The position numbers and the translations under genes are program-made. 64,000 nucleotides of DNA, taken from the NCBI RefSeq assembly GCF_020697055.1, contig NZ_JAJFBP010000007.1:1-64000 (forward strand), written 5' to 3'. How positions within the stretch are numbered: the stretch's first letter is position 1; every line of letters begins with the position of its first letter. Of the stretch, positions 8,099-15,340 are shown piece after piece. Below the pieces are notes generated by a model, which saw only the letters and a list, made by a program, of their open reading frames with translations, searched no databases and was not told where the DNA came from. Source of the DNA: Panacagrimonas sp. (GTDB lineage Bacteria > Pseudomonadota > Gammaproteobacteria > Nevskiales > Nevskiaceae).

Positions 8099-9886
8099 GT
8101 GAGCGCCGATCCCCGATTCACGGTCTCGCTGCCCGATCCGACGACGCATCGCTTCCACGTTCGCCTCGAGCTTCCGGACAGCGGTACCGACAGCCAGACC
8201 TTCCGCCTGCCCGCGTGGATCCGCGGCAGCTATCTCGTGCGCGACCTTGCCCGGCACGTGGTGGAGGTCAGGGCGTGGCGCGACGGCGAGCCGGCGGCCA
8301 TCGAGCGGTTGGACAAGTCCACGTTCCGCGTCGCCGCAGGTCCGGGCGCGCTGCGTCTCGAATACGCCGTGCAGGCCTTCGACGAATCCGTGCGCAAGGC
8401 GTTTCTCGATTCGCGCCGCGGCTTCTTCAATGGCAGCTCGCTGTTCTACTGCCCCGACGGGCTTCGCGGCTCGCGTTTCGAGCTGGTGATCGAACGTCCC
8501 GCCGGCGAGGCCTATCGCCAATGGCGCGTGGCGACCTCGATGAGCGCAGCCGAGATCGACGCGCAGGGTTTCGGCCGCTACGTGGCCGAGAACTACGAGG
8601 CGCTGATCGATCACCCGGTCGAACTCGGACCATTCCGCCGCTTCGACTTCGAGGCCGACGGCGTGCCGCACGCGCTGGTGGTGTCGGGTCGCGTCGACGC
8701 CGACTTCGAGCGCGTCACCGCGGACCTGTCGAAGATCTGCTCGATGCAGCGCACGCTGTTCGGCGGCGAACCGGCGTTGCCGCAGTACCTGTTCCTTACC
8801 AACGTCGTGTCGGCCGGATACGGCGGGCTCGAGCACCGCGCGAGCACCGCGCTGATCTGCTCGCGCGCGGATTTTCCGAAGGCGGGGCAGGGGGCGGCAC
8901 ACAAGGAGTACCGCAACTTCCTCGGGCTGTGCAGCCACGAGTACTTCCACCTGTGGAACGTCAAGCGCATCACCGCGCAATCGTTCCTGGATTCGGATCT
9001 GGCTCGCGAGGCCTACACGCGCGACCTCTGGCACTACGAAGGCGTGACGTCCTACTACGACGATCTGATGGTGCTGCGCGCCGGCATCCTCGATGCGCCG
9101 ACCTATCTCGACGTCCTCGCCGAGCAGGCCACGCGGCTGCAGCGTTCGCCCGCGCGGCGGCGCCAGACGCTGGCCGACGCGAGCTTCGAGACCTGGATCA
9201 AGTACTACCAGCCGGACGAGAACTCGCCCAACGCGGCCACCAACTACTACGTCAAGGGTGCGCTCGCCGCCCTGTGCGTGGACCTGCATCTGCGCCGAGA
9301 CTCCAAGGTCACGCTCGACGACGTGATGCGGCGGCTGTGGGAGCGCCACGGGCGCGAGGGTCGCGGTGTTCCCGAAGGCGGACTCGAGTCCGTCGCCGCG
9401 GAGCTGTCGGGCCTGGATCTGAAGCCGCTGTTCGATCAGCTGCTGCGCTCCACCGAGGAACTGCCGCTGGAATCGCTGCTCGCGGATTTCGGCGTGAAGG
9501 CCGAGCTGCGCGCGTGCACGTCGGCGATCGACGACGGCGGTCGTACCCTCGCGCGCAATCCGCTCACCTGGGTCGGCATGCGCCTGCGTCCCGGCGAGAC
9601 CACCGTGATGCACGTGCTCGACGATTCGCCCGCGCTGGCCGCGGGCCTGTCGCCGGGCGATCAGCTGGTGGCGATCGACGGCCTGCGCCTGACGGGTCCG
9701 CAATGGACGCGTCGCCTGGAGTCGCTGATTCCAGGCGTCGCGGTGCCGGTGCACTACTTCCGCGGTGACGAGCTGTTCAGCACGACGCTGGTCCCGAGTA
9801 CCGCGCCGCTCGACACGTGGACCTTCGCGCTCGCCGATGTGGGCGGCGAAACTGCGGAGCGGCGCAGACGCTGGATCGGCGCCTGA
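8099..9886 (+). CDS. M61 family glycyl aminopeptidase-like metalloprotease with PDZ domain
   Basis: This 595-residue zinc peptidase of family M61 has an N-terminal beta-sandwich domain (PAWIRGSYLVRDLARHV). The catalytic domain has HEYFHLWNVKRI (H280, E281, H284), and the third ligand is probably in WHYEGVTSYYDD. A C-terminal PDZ domain contains VLDDSPALAAGLSPGDQLVAIDG (about residues 505-530). No signal peptide is apparent, so it is probably cytoplasmic. Family members release N-terminal Gly/Ala from peptides. The start is GTG 8099; no better start lies nearby. It is followed by the acyl-CoA synthetase after 17 bp and may be co-transcribed with it. Confidence 0.9.
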   Translation: MSADPRFTVSLPDPTTHRFHVRLELPDSGTDSQTFRLPAWIRGSYLVRDLARHVVEVRAWRDGEPAAIERLDKSTFRVAAGPGALRLEYAVQAFDESVRKAFLDSRRGFFNGSSLFYCPDGLRGSRFELVIERPAGEAYRQWRVATSMSAAEIDAQGFGRYVAENYEALIDHPVELGPFRRFDFEADGVPHALVVSGRVDADFERVTADLSKICSMQRTLFGGEPALPQYLFLTNVVSAGYGGLEHRASTALICSRADFPKAGQGAAHKEYRNFLGLCSHEYFHLWNVKRITAQSFLDSDLAREAYTRDLWHYEGVTSYYDDLMVLRAGILDAPTYLDVLAEQATRLQRSPARRRQTLADASFETWIKYYQPDENSPNAATNYYVKGALAALCVDLHLRRDSKVTLDDVMRRLWERHGREGRGVPEGGLESVAAELSGLDLKPLFDQLLRSTEELPLESLLADFGVKAELRACTSAIDDGGRTLARNPLTWVGMRLRPGETTVMHVLDDSPALAAGLSPGDQLVAIDGLRLTGPQWTRRLESLIPGVAVPVHYFRGDELFSTTLVPSTAPLDTWTFALADVGGETAERRRRWIGA

Positions 9887-9903
9887 ACCCCATTCGTTCC
9901 GAC

Positions 9904-11787
9904 ATGACTGCTGCCATCGCCATTGCCTCACCGGTCGACCCGACGGCGCCGCCGGGCCCCGGAGTCGTGAACCCGCAGACGCTGGCCGAGCTGTATGCCG
10001 CGCGGCTGCGCCTGGCACCGGAGGCGGAAGCCTGCCGGCGGTTCGACGTGCCCACGCAGCAATGGCGCACGTATCGCTGGCGCGAGATCGGCGCGCTCGC
10101 GCGGCGCTACGCCGGCGGGATGCAGGCTTCGGGCCTACGACAAGGCGATCGCGTGGCGTTGCAGGTGCCCAACGGGCCGGATTGGCTCGCGCTGGACTGG
10201 GCGGCGCACAGCCTGGGGCTCATCACGGTCGGGTTGTTCGCCGACGAGACGCCGGCCGGGACGGTGCAGCTGCTCGAGGATTCCGGCGCGCGACTGCTCG
10301 TGACGCGCGATCTCGAAAGCTGGCGCGCGGTGAGCGCGCGTTCGCCGCTGCCGGGGCTGCATCGCGTGGTCGCGCTGCGCGCAGGTCCGGGCGCGATCGC
10401 ACGCAACGCGCCGGACGACGCGCGCGTCGTGCCGCTGGAGGTCTTCATGGAACGCGACGCGCCGCTGCCCGACAGCGGTCGCGCCGCGGGCGAGCTCGCG
10501 TCCATCGTCTACACCTCCGGCGCCACCGGCCGGCCCAAGGGCGTGATGCAGTCGCAGGCCGCGCTGCTGGCCAATGCCCGTGCAGTCCAGGAACGCCTGG
10601 GATTCCGCGGCGACGATCTGGTCTTTTCGAACCTGCCGCTGGCGCATCTCTTCGGACGCGTGGCCTGGATCTACGCCGGCATGCTCGGCGGCGCGAGCCT
10701 GATGTTCGGTCGCGGTGCGGGCCTGGTCGCCGAGGATCTGGCGACGCAGCGACCGACCGTGCTGATCGGCGCGCCGCGCCTGTTCGAACGCATCCACGGC
10801 ACGCTGACGCAGGACCTCGAGCGCGGTTCGGCGGCGCGCCGCGCGCTGTTCAACCTCGCGGTCGAAACCGGGTGGGCCAACGCGACGCGGCGCGACGGTT
10901 CACGTCGCACCGTGCGCCTGCTGCCGTCGGCGATCGTGCATCGCACCGGTGATGCGCTGCGCGCGCGGCTCGGGGGTCGCGTGCGGCTCGCGGTCTCGGG
11001 CGGCGCCGCGCTGTCGCCGCAGATCGGGCGCACGTTCGCGGCGCTGGGCGTGCCGCTGCTGCAGGGCTACGGCCTGACCGAGGCCGGGCCGGTGGTGAGC
11101 GTCAATCGAATCGACGACAACGATCCGGCGAGCGTGGGCACGCCGCTGTCCGGCGTGGAGATCCGCATCGAGGCGACCGGCGAGCTGAGCGTGCGAAGTC
11201 CGTCGGTGATGATCGGCTACTGGAACGACGACGTCGCGACGCGCGATGCGATCGACGACGCCGGCTGGCTGCGTAGCGGCGACAAGGTCAGCCGACTGGA
11301 TACCGATCGCATCTACCTGGTCGGGCGCTTCAAGGAGCTGCTGGTCACGGCCACCGGCGAAAAGGCGTCGCCGGCCGACATCGAGAGCCGCCTGCGCGAG
11401 CTCTCGTTGATCGAGCAGGTGATGGTCGTCGGCGAAGCGCGTCCCTATCTGACGGCGCTGATCGTGCCGCAACCGGGTCCGCTGGCGTTGCTGCGAGCGG
11501 AGGTGGGATTGATCGACGGCGACGATTCGCCGGCCGCGCGCGACGCGATCGAAGGCGTGCTGCTGCGCCGCTGCCAGGACGTGCTGCAGAACGCGCCGCG
11601 CAACCACTGGATCGTGGGCGTGGCGCTGGTGATGCAGCCCTGGACTCCCGGCAACGGCATGCTCACCGCCACGCAAAAACTGCGTCGATGCGAGATCGCG
11701 CGTGCGCACGCACACGACATCGATCGTCTGTACGAAGGTCACTATCGCGTGCCGGCGACCGACTGCTCGAACAACGCGAGCCTCTAG
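9904..11787 (+). CDS. Long-chain acyl-CoA synthetase (AMP-forming)
   Basis: This 627-residue ANL-superfamily ligase activates fatty acids to acyl-CoA through an acyl-adenylate. The P-loop IVYTSGATGRPKGVM (about residue 200), the motif GYGLTEAGPVVS, SGDKVSRLDTDRIYLVGRFKELLV (hinge) and GEKASPADIE are all present, as in FadD/FACL-type enzymes. The hinge Lys-equivalent region and C-terminal lid appear complete (TPGNGMLTATQKLRR). I chose the ATG at 9904, just after the M61 stop; the open frame before it is antisense or overlap only. The product could feed the acyl-CoA dehydrogenases elsewhere in the window, though they are not adjacent. Confidence 0.92.
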   Translation: MTAAIAIASPVDPTAPPGPGVVNPQTLAELYAARLRLAPEAEACRRFDVPTQQWRTYRWREIGALARRYAGGMQASGLRQGDRVALQVPNGPDWLALDWAAHSLGLITVGLFADETPAGTVQLLEDSGARLLVTRDLESWRAVSARSPLPGLHRVVALRAGPGAIARNAPDDARVVPLEVFMERDAPLPDSGRAAGELASIVYTSGATGRPKGVMQSQAALLANARAVQERLGFRGDDLVFSNLPLAHLFGRVAWIYAGMLGGASLMFGRGAGLVAEDLATQRPTVLIGAPRLFERIHGTLTQDLERGSAARRALFNLAVETGWANATRRDGSRRTVRLLPSAIVHRTGDALRARLGGRVRLAVSGGAALSPQIGRTFAALGVPLLQGYGLTEAGPVVSVNRIDDNDPASVGTPLSGVEIRIEATGELSVRSPSVMIGYWNDDVATRDAIDDAGWLRSGDKVSRLDTDRIYLVGRFKELLVTATGEKASPADIESRLRELSLIEQVMVVGEARPYLTALIVPQPGPLALLRAEVGLIDGDDSPAARDAIEGVLLRRCQDVLQNAPRNHWIVGVALVMQPWTPGNGMLTATQKLRRCEIARAHAHDIDRLYEGHYRVPATDCSNNASL

Positions 11788-11845
11788 GTCATCGGGGGTC
11801 CCGGGCGAAGCCCGCGGAAGGCACCATCAGAAGCGCAGATCGCGC

Positions 11846-12724
11846 TCAGTAATCCCCTTCGCGATGCTTGAGCGCCGAGCGCGCGTCGGCGCGCTCCCGT
11901 CGATCCTTGTCGGATGCCCAGATCACATTCGGGAACAGCAGCGTGCGCAGCAGGCCGATCAGCATCCACAGGTAGGTCACGCTGAACACCACGCCGCAGA
12001 ACATCGACACCCACTCGAAGTTCGGCGACAGGAACTTGATGCCCCACCACGACGCCACGTCGGTGAAGCTCGCCGCCAGACCCGCGGGGAACACCCACTG
12101 GTACGTCTTGATGTGGTTGAACTGGAGCGAGAACGGAATGCCGACGATGAAGAAGCTGGTGGTGAAGCCGAAGAGATGCGCGTGGGTGAACGCGATCAGC
12201 TTGCCCAGCGACATCTGCGCGAAGTAGGCCTCGGCCGAGCCGTGGACGCGCAGCTGGTACCAGATCTCGGCGGCACCGAAACAGAACGCGACGCCGAACA
12301 TGCCCACCGCCATCGCGATGCCACGCTTGGCCGCCGGCGGCAGGTTGCGCAGGTTCAGATCGATGCTGTGCGAATCGAACGGCACCAGCCACCAGATCTG
12401 CACGAGCATCCCGAAGAAGAGTCCGACCAGCGCCATCGGTCCGCCGACGGTGATCCAGCGCGACTTTTCCGGCGGCAGTTCGACGACTTCCGCACTCTGG
12501 ACGGGCGCGTCGGAAAAGAAGTCGAAGCTGTCGTCGCCGCCCGTCGGTGTCACGTCGGATTGGACCGCAGGAGCCGGGCCTGCCTCTTCAGCCTGCAATT
12601 CCGCAGGGCTCGGCGCGGGATCCTGCGCGAACGACGCCGGCGCGAAGAGGCCCAGCGCGATCGCCAGCAGCAGCGCCCGTAAGGCGGGAGGCGCGGCGTG
12701 CCGAAGCCTTCCCGCGCTACGCAT
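11846..12724 (-). CDS. Integral membrane protein of the cytochrome operon
   Basis: This 292-residue protein has an N-terminal signal sequence (ALRALLLAIALGLFAPASFAQ) and a Pro/Ala-rich acidic linker. About five hydrophobic helices follow (for example MALVGLFFGMLVQIWWLV, GIAMAVGMFGVAFCFGAAEI and TSFFIVGIPFSLQF). Helix borders carry conserved-looking His residues (FTHAHLFGF, FNHIKTYQW) that could ligand haem or metal; that is inference. I do not recognise a named family. It is the last gene of a four-gene minus-strand operon of exported cytochromes and overlaps the preceding gene by 8 bp. Its likely job is a membrane anchor or quinone-facing electron carrier. Confidence 0.7.
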   Translation of the reverse strand: MRSAGRLRHAAPPALRALLLAIALGLFAPASFAQDPAPSPAELQAEEAGPAPAVQSDVTPTGGDDSFDFFSDAPVQSAEVVELPPEKSRWITVGGPMALVGLFFGMLVQIWWLVPFDSHSIDLNLRNLPPAAKRGIAMAVGMFGVAFCFGAAEIWYQLRVHGSAEAYFAQMSLGKLIAFTHAHLFGFTTSFFIVGIPFSLQFNHIKTYQWVFPAGLAASFTDVASWWGIKFLSPNFEWVSMFCGVVFSVTYLWMLIGLLRTLLFPNVIWASDKDRRERADARSALKHREGDY

Positions 12725-13514
12725 TCTTGAGCCTCACGAACACCAGCGTGCCCGCCTTCTTCACCGCCGCGGTGATCGCGGCATCGACGCCATCGCCCTT
12801 GGCCACCGGCAGTTGATCGAGCGAGACGCCCTTGAAGACCTCGTATACCGCGCTCTTGGCGGCCTCCGGAACGTGCGTCGTGTTCAGCGGCTGCACCGCG
12901 GTGACCTTGAGCTGGCGATCGGTCGCGAGCACCAGGAAGAACGCTTTCTTGTGGAACTCCGCGGGGAAGATGATCGCGGTGCCCGCGGGCCGCTGATCCT
13001 GCAGCGGGATGTAGATCGTGTTCTCGTCCTGCTTGGTCAGCTCGGCGCCCAGCGTCTTGGCGCGCGCGATGTCGGCGTCGGTGAGCAGCGCGTCCTTTGG
13101 CAGGTACGCGCGGACGCCGGGAAACAGCGATTGCACCTCGCGCGGAATCAGGCTCGCCGTGTCGAGCCAGTCGCCCTTGTTGGTCGGCGTCGAGCTCTTC
13201 GATCCGGGGTTGGACTTGGCGCCGGCTTCGTCGCCATTGGCGGCGCCGTCGCCATCGGTATCGAGCGGCGCGATCTTGCCGAACGCCGCGAGCGTCATCC
13301 CCGCGTCCTTGAACGCCTGCCCGTAGCCGTTGAGCGGCGTGCCGCCGCCGTCCTTGTGGCAGGCGTTGCACGAGGGCGGATAGCCGTATTGCTGCTTGTA
13401 GAGCCGGGCGAAGGCCGGTTCGGCGTCGACGCTCGTGGAGATCGAACTCGCAGCGAACGTCAACAGCATCCATCGCAAAGGCGCAGAGAAAAACCTGTAA
13501 GCCGTGATTGCCAT
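12717..13514 (-). CDS. Exported mono-haem cytochrome c with EF-hand-like loop
   Basis: This 265-residue protein has a signal peptide and a single haem-c site CNACH (C49, C52, H53) after the start YKQQYGYPPS. It then has a calcium-binding-like loop DTDGDGAANGDE (about residues 85-96). The rest shows no familiar domain apart from a beta-rich C-terminal half with KKAFFLVLATDRQLKV. The ATG at 13514 has AAAGGA upstream inside a CTTTGCG-type repeat. The internal ATG at 13469 would give a shorter signal peptide (MLLTFAASSISTSVDA). It is the third of four genes in the operon and probably accepts or donates electrons to the two larger di-haem proteins. Confidence 0.75.
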   Translation of the reverse strand: MAITAYRFFSAPLRWMLLTFAASSISTSVDAEPAFARLYKQQYGYPPSCNACHKDGGGTPLNGYGQAFKDAGMTLAAFGKIAPLDTDGDGAANGDEAGAKSNPGSKSSTPTNKGDWLDTASLIPREVQSLFPGVRAYLPKDALLTDADIARAKTLGAELTKQDENTIYIPLQDQRPAGTAIIFPAEFHKKAFFLVLATDRQLKVTAVQPLNTTHVPEAAKSAVYEVFKGVSLDQLPVAKGDGVDAAITAAVKKAGTLVFVRLKNA

Positions 13515-13557
13515 TGATCGCTTTTCCTTTGCGTCCTTTGCGCCTTTGCGTTGAAAG
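13470..13557. repeat. CTTTGCG-type repeat inside the cytochrome operon
   Basis: Copies of TTTGCGTCC and TTTGCGCC (13520-13553) face an inverted partial copy (GCAAAGGCGCAGAG, near 13474-13487). The repeat overlaps the start codon and signal-peptide codons of the downstream cytochrome gene. The same motif recurs at 24612-24620 and in the large palindrome at 56734-56877, so it is a dispersed REP-like family in this genome. Confidence 0.6.
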
Positions 13558-13572
13558 CTTCTCTGCGCGCAA

Positions 13573-15318
13573 CTAGAAATCGAACATCCCCGGCACGACG
13601 CTGCGCATCTGCTCCAGCAGCTTCGGATTCTGCTTCAGCTCGGCCTCGAGCGCCGCATGCTGCGTGGAATCGGCTGGCGGCATCAGCTTGGCGGCCTTGT
13701 CGGTGCCGCGGTAGCGGTCCCAGTCCAGCGCATCGCGGATCGCGTCGGTGGCCTTGATCGATTCGAGCACCTCGCTTTCCGTCGCGGCGCCCATGAAGTT
13801 GAGGCGCTTGGCGGGGTTGCCGCGATGGCAGGCGAAGCAATGGCGTTCGAAGGGCTCGAGCACCGAGCCCTTCGATACGGCCAGTGGCGGCACGCCGATC
13901 GCCACCGGCGGCGACATCTCGCGGGTGTCCAGGCAGCAATAGTCGGGTCGCACGCGCGCCGGCGGATCCTTGCGCACGTCGTGGATCACACCAGGAGAAA
14001 GCAGCGCCTGCAGCGTCTTCACGCGCGAGAACGGCTGCGCCGCAAAGGCCTCGTCGGGCATGCGCGCCACGGCGTCGAGCACCGGCGTCCAGGTGAATCC
14101 TCCGGCGGCGAGCAGCAGGCGCCGATCGGCGTCGGTGATGAACTGCGCCAGGCCGAACACGCCGTCGAGATCCTGCGCGGTCAGCACCTTCTTGGGACCG
14201 CGCGGCGTCAGCGGATCCAGCGGCGCCGGCAATCCCGGCAGGCGCGAAAACGTCTCGAGGTCCTCGTTGTTCTTCGCGGTCGCGCGCGGTTCGTCGGCGC
14301 TGAGCATCGCGCGCAGGCGGCCGCGCAGGCTCTGCTTTTCGCTCAATGGATCGCGACTGGCCAGATCGTTGTTCGGCACCGGAATGCCCTGCGCCGGCCA
14401 GTTCGAAGCCTGCAGCTTGCGCAGCGCCTGCGCGTCGGCCTGCTGCGGATCGAACGCGGCGGGATCGTCGACGAAGCGCAAAGCCAGCCGCAGCATCAGG
14501 CGCCGGCACTCGGCGCCTTGCGCACCGCAGCCGTCGAGCCAGGAACGCTGCGTGGCGTTGATGAAGTTGCCGATGTCCGTGAGCTCGTCGATGCGTTCGG
14601 GCGACGACAACGGCTGCTCGGGCGCCACCGCCAGGTAGGGTTCCGCGCCGCGTGCCTCGACGATGCGCGACGCGATCTCGATCTGGCCGTTGGTTTCCTG
14701 CCAGGGCCGCACCGAGAAGATCGGCGAGCCGCCCTGATGGCAGGTCTGGCAGATCGCGCGGCGCGCGTAGACGATTCGGGGCACGCAGCCGGCGCAGTAG
14801 TTCTGCACGAGCTGGAACTCGAAGCGACCGGCGAGCTCGTTGTAGCTGATCACCTCGATCTCGTTCGCGGCCTCGGTGAAGCCGAGGAAGAACTGCCCGC
14901 GCGGCGCGATGCCCAGCGCCGCCGGCGTGTCGTCGGCGTGGTAGTCGGCGGCGAACACGACGCGCGGTTTGTGGAAATCGGCGCTGGCCTTGAGCAGCGA
15001 TCGACCCAGCGGAATCATCACCGCGAGCGGCCGCGCGTTCTCCGGCGCCTGGCGCTGGACCACGCCGACCAGTTTCTCGAACGGGAACGGCAGGCCGTCG
15101 TTCTGCGCCAGCACATGGTCGAACAGGCTGCGCGTGCCGGCGGGCGGCAGATCGTCCTCCGGGATGGCCCGGGCGGACACCGGACCGAGCGCGACGCCGG
15201 CCTGTTTCGACAACGCCGCGATATCCGCCGCGCCGTGATCCTCGTCGAGAAACCACCACGCGGCGCCGGCCGCTGCGAGCACCAGCAGCGCGACGACGGC
15301 CAGGAGCAGGCGCTTCAC
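13573..15318 (-). CDS. Membrane-anchored di-haem cytochrome c protein
   Basis: This 581-residue protein has a single N-terminal membrane anchor or uncleaved signal (LLLAVVALLVLAAAGAAWWFL). It has two haem-c attachment sites, CQTCH (about residue 190) and CFACH (about residue 494), plus a nearby Cys pair CAGC at about 176. The first site sits in a domain with FFLGFTEAANEIEVISYN. The second lies in a C-terminal cytochrome domain (HRGNPAKRLNFMG). A Cys-Cys pair (PDYCCLD) lies between them. I know no characterised homologue. It lies 22 bp downstream of the 816-residue di-haem gene and 58 bp upstream of the mono-haem gene, so it is very likely co-transcribed and periplasmic. Confidence 0.78.
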   Translation of the reverse strand: MKRLLLAVVALLVLAAAGAAWWFLDEDHGAADIAALSKQAGVALGPVSARAIPEDDLPPAGTRSLFDHVLAQNDGLPFPFEKLVGVVQRQAPENARPLAVMIPLGRSLLKASADFHKPRVVFAADYHADDTPAALGIAPRGQFFLGFTEAANEIEVISYNELAGRFEFQLVQNYCAGCVPRIVYARRAICQTCHQGGSPIFSVRPWQETNGQIEIASRIVEARGAEPYLAVAPEQPLSSPERIDELTDIGNFINATQRSWLDGCGAQGAECRRLMLRLALRFVDDPAAFDPQQADAQALRKLQASNWPAQGIPVPNNDLASRDPLSEKQSLRGRLRAMLSADEPRATAKNNEDLETFSRLPGLPAPLDPLTPRGPKKVLTAQDLDGVFGLAQFITDADRRLLLAAGGFTWTPVLDAVARMPDEAFAAQPFSRVKTLQALLSPGVIHDVRKDPPARVRPDYCCLDTREMSPPVAIGVPPLAVSKGSVLEPFERHCFACHRGNPAKRLNFMGAATESEVLESIKATDAIRDALDWDRYRGTDKAAKLMPPADSTQHAALEAELKQNPKLLEQMRSVVPGMFDF

Positions 15319-15340
15319 GACGTCGCGTTCCCGGCGCGCC

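Noticed and set aside
8039..10018. Long minus-strand frame across the M61 peptidase
   Set aside because: It is the shadow of the plus-strand zinc peptidase with its HExxH motif.
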